64,000 bases of DNA from Linyphia triangularis (GCA_963978545.1 OZ021732.1:20691521-20755520), one strand, 5' to 3'. Positions 1-12,945 are shown, numbered from the stretch's first letter. Program-made: numbers and translations. The notes: generated from the letters alone by a model not told the origin.

Positions 1-2270
1 ATTATGACTTCAAACCCTCCATGTATGTTCACACATTAACATAAATAACCGATGACGTCGAGGAGAAGAATAATATATTTCGAGATAAAAGTAACAGATA
101 AAACTAAACGTTTTAACGTGCTTTCTAACGTTATCAAACCCTTCAGCGGCTTTTATTTTCCACAATCACTTTCAGGTGACTTAAACAGCCTGGTGTTCAT
201 TTGAGAACTCACCATTTCTTCAATCCACATCCTGCAAAATCTATTATTATAATTCCACTCGAATAAATCCACTCTTTCTCTGCACGTGATACTAAAAGAT
301 AAAAATTTTAATTAATATCCAAATAGCTGCTTATTACACATCTCCCATTTAAAAACTAATTTTTCTTTCCTCTCTTCCTACATGCCATCCTACGTACATT
401 TTTTTTTTTTTTTAATTTAACCGACAAAAACCTTAAGCAACACATTTGAAGAGCTTTTTTTTATAATTTAATGACAAATTTCTTGTGTAATTGCATTCAT
501 TAAGCATCCAAGCGTGAATTAATAGGGAATTGGGGGAAAAAAAACCCTTATGTTTTTTAGGTGTTTTTTAAGATTTTTTTTTTTAGATTTATGAAGATTT
601 TTCTCATTCTTTCTTCTTAACTTATCAATGATTTCTATACTTGCTTAATTTTTCATAACATTACAAATTTTAATTACATTTATCTCATTAAAAAGTGATT
701 CATGGAAATGGCACTTTCAGCTAAAAATTACTTAATTGGAAGACAGTTTTTCAGTTATGACACTTTATTTGCTACCATATTTATAAATATCAGGAACATT
801 TTGTTAACCTCTTTGCTATATAGGGTAGTTATATGTTTCTTCATTCATAAAAAAACATTTATTTAGGAGTTACAATCTCCATTTTTAATTATGTGTTCTA
901 TTTATAAATATGCATTAATTAGAAAGTATTTCAGTCTAATACACATTTTACTAATTAATTTATGTCAAATCAAAACGAGGGGAGGGAGTATCTTGTATAT
1001 ATTTAAATCCTGTGAGGTTTTTTGTCTCAGTTGTAATCGTATTTTCGAGTGTACAATTGAATGAATAATTAAGACTTTAGAAATTAAAACATGGAATGGA
1101 TACAGAGAAAAACTAATTTTAATCCACAGGATCATTTTCGAGTATAACGCGAGTATATTTATTCACTTATCGAAGAAGTGTGTATAAATTAAATTTTTAT
1201 CATGGCTAAATTTATGTGGACTAATGTTTTCGTACTTGCATATTATCCCGTCAACCTTTGTTGGAGGCAAAAAGTTTCAACCACTTGCCTCTTTGGAGCT
1301 CCGGTTCGGCTCGGACCAGCAATGGAATATTCCCGTTGAGCATTTCATCTGTATCGAACATCCGTAAGGGTCGACCGTTTCGACAAACTAAGGGTATCAA
1401 TCTGGTGAACTTTTTGTCTCACTGACGGTCGACGGGTTGAACAATGAACAATGAGAACCTTTGTTTTGTATGCAAAATGATGAGTTTTTGTCCACGTTAA
1501 CCTCATCGTCGACAATAGGACAATTTCATGAATTTAATTTCTTTTATAAAATAGATATTTTTTTTAATGATGTGCTAAAGTTATTTTTCTACTCGATCTT
1601 TCCGGTAAGAACGAAGACGGGATGTGACTAGGAGTAACAGATATTTAAATTTTCGAGCAATTTATCTATATTCGGCAGAAATAAATTTGTTCTCGTTTTA
1701 GAGATTGGTATGTAACTTGTGATTTCTAACCAGGTTTTGGGGTATCTATTTCAGTTAATTTACACTTAATAAAATTGTAGTACCTATTTACATTCAGAAT
1801 TGAATTAAGCATGCTTAAAATACTATTAATGGATAACCAAATAGCTAAACCACGTAACTCGAAATTTATCAATTTCAAGAAATTAGTAAAGAAAAAACTC
1901 ATAAAAACTACTATGTTATTTTATACTCTGTCAAAAAATATTCTAGAGATAACTCGCCATCTCGTTTAGTATTTGTTATTTTAAGTATAGGAGCATCTAA
2001 TATCTAACCATTGCACTTTCTCCTATGTAGCATCTCTTGAATTAAAAGACAAAGTGCAGAAGATTTTTAAGTTATATGAAGTCTCACTGTTTGTTTAGCG
2101 AAAGACCTATATAAGGAATGGATTCAAAGAGTACAAACCCAACTCCTTCTCACTAATCCTCGTCAACTCTTAGATATTGCATCGTAATCTCTAAGTTGTC
2201 TGTTGCAGGGGGTGTGGTTCGGGGACGAGGGGTTCGATTGTTATAAATCCGCATTTGATCTAACCGATAG
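1..2270. other. AT-rich intergenic stretch, no gene seen
   Basis: No supported gene. The stretch is full of short A and T runs. A clearly less AT-rich patch at about 1240-1530 contains repeated GTCGAC motifs but no long reading frame. A TATA-like CTATATAAGG lies at about 2108, followed by a C-rich segment that could be a decayed promoter or LTR fragment; no matching copy was seen elsewhere in the window. Confidence 0.5.
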
Positions 2271-2275
2271 TTTTT

Positions 2276-2537
2276 ACTTTCAATTACCCATCTGTTAACA
2301 TAAGGTAATGAAAGTTTTGTTTTCGGTCACAAAATGTTCTTTTTTTTCCCCGCCCTTCTTCTTTTAAGTTTTAGAACATCCCAACTTCAAAACAGTGGTC
2401 TAAAAAAATGTCTCTGTGTGTGTACATGGTCAGCACAACTCCCGAACGAATTGACCTGAGATGGTCAAAATTAGTGTACAAGTTAGTGGTTACTATAGAA
2501 CCTGCGATGGAGGTATTTGTCAATATTGCGCCTGCGC

Positions 2538-2575
<38 letters not shown>

Positions 2576-2981
2576 ATTAAAAGTCACGTTTTTCAGCTAT
2601 TGCTAAAAAATGGCTCTAACGATTTCGATAAAAATTTCTATGGTAATGTTCCAAGTATCCCCAACTCCGAAATTCCTTTAAATTGCTATAAAGGTGTAAA
2701 AAGTTGAAAAACGAGTGTCTTTTAACACGGAACTCTTTTCCCATGAGCATCGCTTATTAACGACAATTTTTCTCCTCTCCTCTAATTCACTTACAAGAAA
2801 GGATGATGTAAGAATTAACGAAAAGTATGTCGCAAATTAACTATCGCCAAAAACATCATCAAGCTGGCGTTTTTTTTCAAATAAATGAAAATGCTAATAA
2901 CGCTATTCCACATCAAATTTAAAAGTAGTGACCAGTATTAAAGTGTAAATGAAAGTCGCGCGATATTTCACTCCCCTTGTT
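2276..2981 (+). repeat. Dispersed repeat R1, copy a
   Basis: This is one of nine copies of an unnamed ~0.7 kb repeat. It opens with a short hairpin-forming head (CTTTCAATTACCC, spacer, GGTAATGAAAG). A conserved core follows with CCCGAACGAATTGACC and a GTAAAAAGTTGAAAAACGA block. It ends near GAAAGT-GCGCGAT-TTCACTCCCC. A 30-base poly-A run at 2545-2574 interrupts the core. Reading frames here are by-products of the repeat. The class is unresolved; a non-autonomous transposon is the best guess. Confidence 0.75.
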
Positions 2982-2983
2982 AG

Positions 2984-3050
2984 AGTTCCGTGTTAAAAGT
3001 ACTCGTTTTTCAACTTTTTACACCTTTATAGCAATTTAAAGGAATTTCAG
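2984..3050 (-). repeat. Inverted duplicate of the R1 core
   Basis: This ~67-bp block is a near-perfect reverse complement of 2668-2734 inside R1 copy a, including the AAAAAGTTGAAAAACGAG motif. It sits directly after the R1 3' end. The two arms face each other across about 250 bp and could form a long stem. Confidence 0.8.
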
Positions 3051-4144
3051 AGTAGCAATTGAGAATTTTGCATTTTTAAAATTTATTTAAAAAAAAATAA
3101 TTAAAATTTTAACATTCTGGCTGTTAGGTGCACAAAATCACAGACTCTACTTTCTTTGCAAATGAATCTTGAAATTTCGTAGTTTGAATTTGAGTAAAAT
3201 GTACTCTTTTTTTTTTTAATCCTATGGTCACTCCCACCCCCCACCAATTATTGTTCCCATAGGAATAATATTACAGCCAAATTGTAAATGTTAATAAAAA
3301 AAAAAACTACTCAAAATTTGAAAATTTCGGCTTTGAGATCCACTAAATAACGTATAATGGATACGAGAGGCGAAAAGTACCTTGAAAAGCACATTGTAAA
3401 GCTTATTTTGTAACATAGAAAGCCATGCATTGATATTTCTTATTAGTTTATGCCTTTTCCTTCCGACATCCCGTTCCATTACACAGAATTCACAGAAAAA
3501 GCGCCTTTAATTAATATGTTAGATATTAATTCACGAAATTTCGCTTTCAACAGAACGTGGTTACCACTTTACACAAATCCAAAGAGCTCTATTCCATACC
3601 AAAGGTTGCTTCGTCTCCAGAGATGTTCATCCGTAGAACATTAATTTGTGCCGTTAATTAGTAAATTACTCCCTGCTATTAAACACGCTCTCACACTTTC
3701 TTAAAACAAGTAAAAATTCTTCAGAGATTTCTCAATTAGAGTAACTTTTGTCGTGAAGTTGCTGGTGCTGAATAGTAATGAGGTCCCTTCCCGGGGACAC
3801 GTGTTCCAACTGCATGACAAAATGGCGCATGTTCGTGTTTTGCGCTGCTTCCCTGAGGGCGTTCGAAATTATTCCGGCGGTGGTAGATATACTTATTTTT
3901 CACTCGAAGCAGTTGGGTATCTTGATATCTAAGAAATTGTTCTGGAAATGCATTCATCGGATTTATTATGGAATCAAATTACACGCTATTGAAGTGTAAT
4001 TTTTTTTTTTTATTCCTTTATGATAGAAGTAACCAAGATTCCTATGCATTGAAATAAATTCCTAAAGTGACTTATAAAACTGCAATTTTTAGATTTTTCA
4101 AAAATGTTCAATAAATTATCCTTGGGTAAAAAACCATCATATGT

Positions 4145-4175
<31 letters not shown>

Positions 4176-5076
4176 GGTGATCTCTTTTTTTTCCCCCTTT
4201 ATTCAAGACCAAAAATGAAAAATTATATACCAATTGAAGGTAAGACTTCAGCTACTGATTTAAAATTGCACATTGTTGTACTTTGTTTAAAGATCGAAGT
4301 TCAACAAAAAAACAAAAAAAAACAGAAATAATCCAATAAATTTTGTTAAATTGCGATGCCAGTAGATGAAAGCACTATAGAAAATAAATTGCTGTAATTC
4401 AACCACGTAGATGAAACCTATGGAATCGTAAATCCTCTAGCAATAGAATATAATACAGTAACTATTTCTTATAAATTCTAAAAACTTCTCAAATATTCTT
4501 AAAAGTGCAGCCTTATTCACTAGCAATATGAAATCAAACATGAACTGCAATAAATTTTGAGTTATTGTATTATCACTTTCACTTTTTACCAAAAATGAAG
4601 TTACCTAAGAAATCTTTGCAAAAAATAGTAAATATGCATAACACTAGCAGATGAATGAAGTGGCACAGTTTCTTTTAAATTTCATTGGCAATTGAATCAC
4701 ATTTCCATCGTCTGTAATATGAGCTATACTCATCAACATCAAATAAAATAATAATAGTTGACTAAACACCAACAAACTATTTCAATAAATTAGCAAATAA
4801 GTTAATAGTACAGCTTTCCAAGCTTGCCATTTGTTTAAACATGAACTTAGGCCATTATTTATTGCATCATGCTTACACTTGGAATCCGTACAAATGGCGC
4901 TATTCAATTTCTTCAGAAACAGCATTCTTTCCTAATCACAAGTGCAAAAAACAAGATCAATTCGTACTTGATATCTGTATTAAGCTAAATAATCTATGAA
5001 TTTATTTTATTCCTACTTTTTTATTTGTAATCCTCCTCAAATGCATTTAATTATATATTAGATTATTCTTTTTTTG
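3051..5076. other. Intergenic stretch with poly-T tract, no gene seen
   Basis: No supported gene. A 29-base T run lies at 4147-4175. A patch of more balanced base composition at about 3735-3960 (CCCGGGGACACGTG, GGCGGTGG) has open frames on both strands but no recognisable protein. The rest is AT-rich sequence without structure. Confidence 0.5.
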
Positions 5077-5580
5077 CTTTCAATTACCCTTAATGTAATA
5101 AAGGATAATGAAAGTATTGCAGTCAGTAAAAAAATGATATTTTTTTTTCACTTCCATACATTTTGGAGCGTTCCGAATTGAAAAAATGTGGAACAGAAAA
5201 AACGTATGTGTGTGAGCATTACTCCCGAACGAATATTGACCTATGATGTTCAACTTGTATACGGTTCAGTGGTGGCCATGATACTTGTCATTATGGTTTT
5301 CGTCAAATTAGTGAAAGTGTTTTTCAGCAATTGCCAAAAAAAAAAATTGCCAGCGTTTTTAATCAAATCGTTGAGATTATGCTTTTTGAGGTTTTCTAAA
5401 CATTTTCACTCCCGAAATTTCTGAAAATTTTTCAAAGGAGTAAAAAGTTGAAATACTAAAGTCCTTAATATGGAGGTTCTTTTTCCCTCGAGCATTGCCC
5501 ATCAGCGACTATCCCTCCTCCATTTCCCCTACACACAAAAAATAATAATGCCTATCGACAGATATCACAAATTTGTCGAC
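5077..5580 (+). repeat. Dispersed repeat R1, copy b (3' truncated)
   Basis: It shares the R1 head (CTTTCAATTACCC, then GGATAATGAAAG), the ACTCCCGAACGAAT core motif, the GTAAAAAGTTGAAA block and the pyrimidine-rich TCCTCC segment. The conserved R1 3' terminus (TTGTGCGATGTTCC) is missing, so the copy is truncated after the pyrimidine-rich part. Confidence 0.7.
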
Positions 5581-5665
5581 GTTTTTCTTCTTTTTTTCTT
5601 CTTTTTTTTCTTTTTCCCCCCTATGTAACATCAGAGATAGAGTATCAAAAAAGCCTCTCTATAGT

Positions 5666-6094
5666 CCAAGACAACTTATCTTGAACCCCAGTGAATACGC
5701 TACAGTGAGGTGCAATCAGGTTTTACCACGCGCTGATTGGCTGCAAAATAATCTCACATGTAACGTCTTGAACTGAGAGGAGACAGGGTTAGCCGTGTTA
5801 GCCAATACTGATCCGCCAAGTGAATGACGTCATGAAGTAACTTGGTCAAAGCCATATGATTCTAAAACTTTTGTAGTAACCGTGGTTAGAAAAGTAAAGT
5901 ATTAAGGAAAATTAAATTTAAAAGCACTTATTTTCTTCTTTTTTTTTATTAACTTATATTTAAGTTCAATACGAAACTATGTGCGCAGGTTATCAGTATT
6001 ACTATATAAGTTGTGATTTATTCGGAACTATATTTCTTGCGCGGAAGGATACATCCTACAGCGTAGTCAATGAGGTCAGGATAAGTTGTCTTGG
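5666..6094. mobile_element. Inverted-repeat element, 429 bp
   Basis: The left end (CCAAGACAACTTATCTTGA, 5666 on) is matched in reverse complement by the right end (TCAGGATAAGTTGTCTTGG, ending 6094). The arms are about 40 bp with a few mismatches. The interior has no transposase. It looks like an old non-autonomous DNA element, but no clean target duplication was found, so the boundaries are approximate. Confidence 0.55.
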
Positions 6095-7517
6095 GGAATA
6101 TAACAGATACTCATCAATGTACCTTAATGTAATGTACCAAAATAAAAACGAAATTAACTTAGATTTTAAAACGAATAACATAAGCAAGTGAATACTTTTA
6201 TTATGAAGCACAGGGAAATGGTGCCTAATATATCCGCCGTGGATTCGGGGTCCTTTCGTTGGAGGTGGTATTCAAAAATGCTCAGATATCAAACTACTTA
6301 TCCGACAGAGATAAACAATTTTGAGGTGGTAATTGGTTGTGATAAGCAGTTAAATGTTGTTGAAATAGGTAGCCAGAACCGGATACGACCATATACAAAC
6401 ACATACGTTAACTACGATTTCATTTTAATTGAATTCTTTATAAGTAATTACATTTGCTTCGACAATTGGAAATAAAAAATACATATGAAACAAAAATCTC
6501 TTTTTAGAATGGACATTAATTTATTTCCTCTTTTCAAAGTACCTATTCCTATTTTTATTTCTTTCTGCAATTCCTACAATAACTGCCCAGCGAATTTGAT
6601 GAGATATGGGGTGTCAGCGTTTTCGTATCAGAGAGTATTATAATTAATATTCAATATTGCTCGTTCTTGAGTCAGACGGTTTTTATAATTTCACACACCC
6701 ATGGTATTTTAATTTCTGCTAAGCTCAGCACGACTCCCACGGCTTAATACAATGCTAGTTTACAGTGCTCTCTTGGACTACGCGACATTCATTTTCTTCA
6801 TATCTGTCATCTAGATCATACGTAGCTTTCTAATTCCTCTCTCTACGAGAAACTTATAACAAAATAAATGACCAATATGTAAGCATTACACATATAATTG
6901 GTATATATATGAAAAATATTACTTTCTAGATTTAAGTTATCATTTTCACTTACTGTTTGATGTAACATGATCTAAATGTTGATTACACCACGATTAAAAG
7001 TATTGCTACAGTATCAAATTGTATTTGTATGTGTTTGAGATTTAATAAAACAACGTGATGAAATTCTCTCTTTTCTTTTCTATTCTTTGATCCAGAAGCA
7101 CTTGTTTGAGATTATTGGTATAAAAATAGATAACATCGAAGGGTCTGTTTTAGTTCGTCTTCGAAACAGAAGATCCGAATAAGAAAAGATAAATGAAGTA
7201 TGACCGAATAAATATTTTTTTACGAGGCATGTAATGACGTTGTTTTAGTAGTTGTTTGGTACAAGATAATAGCGGAGAGTTCTCAGAAAATATTTCAATA
7301 AACATGTGGAGAAAGGCTAAGGATTAGTTAAAAATAAATCAACCACTCTTCTAGTTTTTGGAAGAAACTTACTCTGACGAAATATGTATATGCATTGTTG
7401 GGAAAATGTAGATATGAATAGAATCTGACATAAAATTGTAAAAATAAGACAGTTTTGATTGTGACAGTCATTGTCATTAAAAAAACACTTCTGGGTATGG
7501 TTTTGGTACATCTGATT
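6095..7517. other. AT-rich stretch, no gene seen
   Basis: No supported gene. A 95-codon open frame at 6188-6475 on the plus strand resembles no family I recognise and has no splice or poly-A context, so it is not called. The rest is AT-rich and unstructured. Confidence 0.5.
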
Positions 7518-7590
7518 TTAACTTTTGAATAATTGGAGAAAGAATGGCAGCGTTAATTGAAATTTTTATAAATATTTATCTGGGGCTATG
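7518..7590 (+). repeat. Empty-site copy of a ~75-bp direct repeat
   Basis: The segment from TTAACTTTTGAATAATTGG to TATCTGGGGCTATG recurs at 7703-7755, is interrupted there, and continues at 8712-8731. Here it is uninterrupted, so it is a natural empty site for the insertion at 7756-8703. Confidence 0.85.
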
Positions 7591-7755
7591 GTTGCATGTA
7601 AAATCCTTATTTATAAACGGTATGATAAAACATGTAAAATATGAAGATATTTTATTTATTTCACCAATTAGTTTATTTGCTCTTGTTTTAAAGTTGCAGA
7701 TCTTAACTTTTGAATAATTGGACGCAGAATGACTGCGTTAATTGAAATTATTATA

Positions 7756-8703
7756 AACTAGCAAAATACCCGTGCTTCGCCACGAAATTTTACCATGTGA
7801 AATATTTTAGCCAGCTGTGAGGCCCCGCGTTGCGGCAATCAGTCATAGGCCCCAATTTTTGGCGCTTCACTCGCATTAAGGTTCATCATAACGCAAAATC
7901 GAGCTCGCTTCGTTCGCTGAAAAAGTCATTGACAAATAAGCACAGGCTTACTTAACTCGTTGAAAGGTTCATTGCTATGCAAACATGAGCTTGCTTTGTT
8001 GGATGAAAGGTTCATTGCTGCGTAAGCATAAGGTCGTTTCACACACTAAAAACTAATTTCTACGTAAGGCCTTAATATTAGAAGCTCCTCCCTTGTCGAG
8101 AAACAATAAAAAAAAATTCCCCGTTAATGACTATAATACAACACCCCTTTAAAAGTATTTTATCACAAGATGTTTGCAAAAAGCAAAATTAGAAGGTCAA
8201 AACTACTTATGTTGAAACTTTCACAGCTCTAGGTATATTAGAAGTCGCTTTTTGTGAAAATATGAATTAAAAATTCATTAAAAAACAAATTAAAATTTTA
8301 ACGTTCTTTTTGTCAAAAGTCCAATTAGAAAGCCAAAACTATTTGTGTTGGAAATTTCAGAAATATAGCCCAGTTAGAAATCGTTTTGTAAAATATATAT
8401 TAATTAAAAAACAAATAAAATTTCAAAATTCTGTTTTTCAAAAGTCCAATTAAAAGGCTAAAACTACTTTTGTTGAAATTTTCAGAGCTGTAGCCATATT
8501 AGAAATTGTTTTGTAAAATATTTAATAATTAATTTTAAAAAAATTAATTTTAAAAGAACTAAATAAAAATTTAAAATTCTGTTTTTTAAAAGACCAATTT
8601 TAAGGCTAAAACTACTTATGTTGAAAATTTCAGAGCTTTACTCCAATTTTAAGCAGGTTTCTATAAAGCCATAGACAGATATACACACACACAGCTTATT
8701 TTT
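7756..8703 (+). mobile_element. Element E1, class uncertain, with exact ends
   Basis: This 948-bp insertion is flanked by TTATTATA at 7748-7755 and 8704-8711. It begins AACTAGCAAAATACCCGTG, continues CTTCGCCACGAAATTT, and ends with a (CA)n run and CAGCTTATT. The first third holds ~60-bp degenerate units around GAGCTCGCTTCGTTCGCTGA and GGTTCATTGCT. The remainder holds about four 120-145-bp units around AAAACTACTTATGTTGAAA and TTCAGAGCT. No protein is encoded. The directional 3' tail and 8-bp duplication suggest a retroposed element, but its class is not proven. A longer copy lies on the minus strand at 47600-50950. Confidence 0.8.
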
Positions 8704-8740
8704 TTATTATAGATATTTGTCTGGGGCTATTGTACTGGGG

Positions 8741-8771
8741 ACGTAATAATGTACTTAAAACATTATTACGT
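8741..8771. repeat. Perfect 12-bp hairpin
   Basis: ACGTAATAATGT and its exact reverse complement are separated by seven bases. It stands just outside the E1 target. It could be the scar of a small foldback insertion; no function is implied. Confidence 0.75.
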
Positions 8772-10227
8772 CACTGTAATGAAATATTTTATAGAAACTG
8801 TGATCTAACTTCATCAACTACAATTTTATAATAGAACTTATACACGTCTTAGCATATTTTTAGCTACCGCTTGGTTATATTTCTTTGTACAATAAATTGA
8901 ATTTTATGGTAAGCTCCTTGTTGGCTGAACTTCTTATAAATTGTAAAGATTATTTTGCTATTGCGGCTTTTTTTTCTCTTTTTTTACTTTGTTTAAAGAT
9001 TTCCTAAATAACAATATACAGCAGTTCAAAATACCTCCCATTTTGCTTTATAAATAGAGCTTATAAGACAGTTGTAGCTGTCCTTTAAAACTAAGCAGAA
9101 CCAGCCTCATTCTCTAATTTTCCATAAAAATTTGATTTAAAAAATTAAAAATTACATTAGACAGACAATTTATAATATACTTTAAATTTCAAGCATCTCA
9201 AAAGAAAATTCAATATCTCTTCTAAAGCATAGTTGGTTACAATTCAACTTTAGAATATTGTACAACAACATTAAATGAACTGCCACCATTGCATAAAGCA
9301 CTCGAAGGAAATACAATTCCCCCATATGTCTATTAAAATTCGTATCCTACCTTATACTCTTGCAAGACATGCAGTAACAGTCACTGGGACTTGGGGAAAT
9401 CTATTACTTTTGTATCAACTTATATTTCAAATGGTTTCCAGGGACATAATTAACTAGTGGTGTACTAATGATATAACACTGATATAATTCCAACTCGGTG
9501 TTGTACCTTCTAGTCAGTGAAGGACATATAATCAAGTTCCTAATTTCTAAGTTGAAAGTGAAACGAAGATGGTTTCTTGCCTCCAGCAAACTATTTCAAG
9601 ACCGACTGTTCGAACGCATATAATTTCGCGAACAATAATTTCCCGTTACTTTTGAAGTACGCCCCTGTTTGGCGATAAGTCGGGGAAAAGACACTAATTT
9701 TGACAAACAATTTAGGCGAAGCATTCGGGTTGTGTCATTTGGCTTCCATCACTTCTATTCAGGAAAAGGGGTTTTGCCACATTCTTCAAGAAATGTTAAT
9801 TATTTGTGGGGAGACCTCGTGTATTCTGGATTCGAGTGTAATGGGGAGGAAGGATTCTTGAAATTCAGCCGCGTAATGGAATCGGATTTCGGAACTCCAA
9901 AGGGGATGTCAACGCCACTGAATCTTGTGACTGGCGACAGAAGTATCGCCTCACAAGGGTAAGGAATGTAGCCTGGCTTATTCTATAGCTCGAAAATGGT
10001 TTTTAAGATTTTCATTTAAAACGCCCCCATATGTTTCAGTTGTTGACAAAATTGCAATCAGTTGTCAGTTGTGTCGAGTATAAATAGTTCGCTATAGTTA
10101 ACGTCGATTATAAAAATTGTTGGTGTCTAAAGATTACTTCAATCTTGTCATTGAGAAAATATAAGTAGATATACAATACGTTAGGTTAAAGACACGAGAG
10201 ATAACTTATGTTTCACGTTGCGTTACA
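8772..10227. other. Intergenic stretch, no gene supported
   Basis: The part to 9590 is AT-rich and plain. At 9600-9970 the base composition is more even and a 97-codon frame (9669-9962) is open, but it starts at TTG rather than ATG, matches no family I know and has no splice or poly-A context. It could be a decayed exon or chance. Confidence 0.4.
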
Positions 10228-10560
10228 GTTTTACGTATGCAGGAGAATAATTAGAAAACAAGGAGAGTTGAAAATTGCACAGCTTTCAATTACACTCTAC
10301 TATTGGTCACATAAATTTGACATAGTTGGTGTAATTTACGGTTTTCATTTGAATTATTTCATTAATTTAAAAAAGATTTGCCTGCAAAAATTACACAGGC
10401 AAAAAACATCACCAAATTGGTGAAATTTGCTATTTGTTTGGCGATAATTGTTACGATAATTATTACATTTTGCATAACTAACACGTAGGAGGAACAGTCG
10501 TTGATTGGTAATGCTCAGTGAAGAAAACTTTATGTTAAAGGCATTCGTTTTTCAATTTTT
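10228..10560 (-). repeat. Dispersed repeat R1, copy c (diverged)
   Basis: On the minus strand this has the R1 3' half: the AAAAATTGAAAAACGAATGCC block near 10550, the GTTACGATAATTATC-like segments and the terminal GTGTAATTGAAAG element near 10280, ending at an altered GTGCAATTTTC. It is more diverged than copies g, h and i. Confidence 0.6.
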
Positions 10561-10615
10561 ACGCCAATATTTAATTTTTAGGGAAAGTTTGCGGATTTAA
10601 TGGGGCACCATAAAC

Positions 10616-10862
10616 AGCTATAGCCAGCGGACATGTTGAAATAAGCTTTGCTTGGTTTGTCCACTTTCATCCTATTTCCTGTTTTCAATAATAGTTCAGT
10701 AGGTTGAAGAGCCTCCAACTGAAGTTTTCCAATGTAAGAGAGCTATAGCCAGCTAACATGTTAAAATAAGCTTTGCTTGGTTTGTCCACTTTCATCCTAT
10801 TTCTTGTTTTCAATAATAGTTAAGTAGGTTGAAGGGCCTTCAACTGAAGTTTTCCAATTTAA
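10616..10862 (+). repeat. Tandem duplication, ~125 bp unit
   Basis: Two adjacent copies begin AGCTATAGCCAGC (10616 and 10741) and share TAAGCTTTGCTTGG, TCCACTTTCATCC and CAACTGAAGTTTTCC. They differ at a few positions, so the duplication is moderately old. Confidence 0.85.
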
Positions 10863-12335
10863 GATATGGACAAAAAGCAAATTTTTGGCAGATTAATTAT
10901 AACAAACTTTAGTTTGAGAAGGACTAGAGTGAAAATATTATTGTAAATATGTATCAGTATTTTTTTTGACTAATACGTTTATTTCCTGATCAAAAGGTAA
11001 AATCTTGTCAGAAAATAATTGGTTATAATCATTCTCCACGTGAAATTTTTAGGTAATCAACACACATATTTCTATGTAGGGGAAGGTGTTGTTCCTATGA
11101 CAACTTGGCCTTAATTTGAATATTAAGGCTAAATTCTATTGTGTTTAAAGGTACATATAGTTGCACCATTGACCATGGGTTGTTGCACTCTAACCAGTTA
11201 ATTAAACAACACAACAATCAAGAAAACATAATTTAATTCAGTACAAATAATCAATGGAATTTAAATGTATGCAGGACATAATAAGAATGTATTCAATGAT
11301 AGCGTCCTAAAAGTTTTGTATTTGTTTATTTTACTTTATGTGATGAAAAGTCCACTCCAAATGACAAACAAATGAAGTTTGGAAGTTTAGCCACAATTGT
11401 TTCTATGCAACTTTTCATCTTTGAAACATCTGAGTACATTTAACCTGGTCAAAGGCACAACAACTGATCATAATCAAAGGTACATCACCCTAACAGTACA
11501 AATTAAAAAGCATGCTTCAGTTTTAGTGTTATGATAAGGATTTTTGAAAGCTCTGCAATATCTTCTGAAGTGTATAGCTACTATGTCAACTTTTTTGACA
11601 AAAAATTCAGCAAAGACATAACTCAAAATATAAAAAGGCAAAGCATTATCAAAAAGATACATTTTTATAAAAGAAATGTATTAGTATTATTCACAAGAAT
11701 TCTGTATTATTAAATAAATCAATAGTAGGTTACACGAGCTTTCTAGAAAAAGAACTATGTACTACTTACAATAATTTTCACAAAGTGATGCTAGAGGACA
11801 GGATTGGTGATTAAAGAAACAATATGGTCAGTGGTACAGCATCTTGATCTGCATTCAAAACTTAGGATTAATTCCTGATTACAGTCCTTTTTTATAAAAA
11901 TTGCGTTCAAAGAATAACCTAATTCATAATAACTAATGCATCACCTCCTGCTACTATCACTTGAAATTATACTGGTGTTACACAGAGATAAGGAATAATA
12001 CGATATATAATTAACACTTTAAGGTATTTTATATTTACTAATTAAATATGAGAAATTTTATTTACGTATTAAGTTTTGCAAATTTTGTTTTTCTGATACC
12101 TGTTTTGGATCGCACCTTACATATATTGAAAAATTGCGTATATAGCACTACAATGTCAAATTTGTTCTAATTATGCAATTTAAATTGTTTGGTTAAATTG
12201 TTGGATCCCTTCAAACAGAATTCTAATCATCCCATCAATTTGCACTTCAAACATTTCCCCATTTCTCGTATTTATTCAAACTTCTTATTTTAGCATGAAA
12301 AGTTTATAAAACAAAAAGCTTTAAAATATAAAGCT
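10863..12335. other. AT-rich stretch, no gene seen
   Basis: No coding, RNA or repeat signal that I can support. Overlapping short frames on both strands at 11474-11713 look like chance. Confidence 0.5.
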
Positions 12336-12800
12336 TTAGGGGAGTAGGAGTTCCTGACATAATATTCCTAGATTTCTGATATTAAAAAACACCTGATTTA
12401 AAGAACAATTTTTCAGCTATTTACACACTTATCAACTTGAAAAATCCATACATTCTTATTGGACATTTTGACATATTTTGAGTGGAGGGTAGCATTTTTA
12501 AACATTGTGTTATGTTCCTCTGAAAACAAACGATGAAATTTTTAAAAAATATCACTTTTGGTAATGATATAATTGGATAAAATGTTTATTTTCGAAAATA
12601 TTAAAAATGCAACAATCTATTATATTAGTAAGAAAATATGTTAAAAATGTTAGGCATTTATCTTTAGCAGTATTTGGATAAATGTTTCTGAGATATTCAA
12701 ATGATTGTTTTAAATATTAGCCGTAAAAATTGTAAGCGAAATCACAAATTGAAAAAACACTTTATTTAAAAATTTAAAAAACTAGTCCTAATTTAGCGAA
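12336..12800. mobile_element. Partial copy of the TTAA foldback family
   Basis: It begins at TTTAGGGGAGTAGGAG, like the termini of the foldback at 19301-20032, and keeps the family interior (TTAGGCATTTA, GGATAAATGTTT, GAGATAT and the AACACT-TTATTTAAA tail). The far terminus is missing, so it is a truncated, diverged relic. Confidence 0.6.
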
Positions 12801-12834
12801 GTTCAAAACTTTTTGCACTGTTGGATTTCAAATC

Positions 12835-12837
<3 letters not shown>

Positions 12838-12901
<64 letters not shown>

Positions 12902-12911
12902 GAATATTCTC

Positions 12912-12945
<34 letters not shown>
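12838..12945. repeat. (AT)n microsatellite and poly-T tract
   Basis: A (TA)n run of about 61 bp at 12838-12898 is followed by a 30-base T run at 12916-12945. The pair creates a spurious reading frame rich in Ile-Tyr and Phe. Confidence 0.95.

Noticed and set aside
2371..2577. Minus-strand ORF with a FDHLRSIRSGVVLT motif recurring in other R1 copies
   Set aside because: The similar peptides at 51069-51278, 43914-44132 and 23112-23312 come from the conserved R1 nucleotide core; the frames are interrupted at different places and show no domain.
9669..9962. 97-codon frame in a less AT-rich patch
   Set aside because: It begins at TTG, not ATG, has no known domain, splice sites or poly-A signal, and could be a chance frame.
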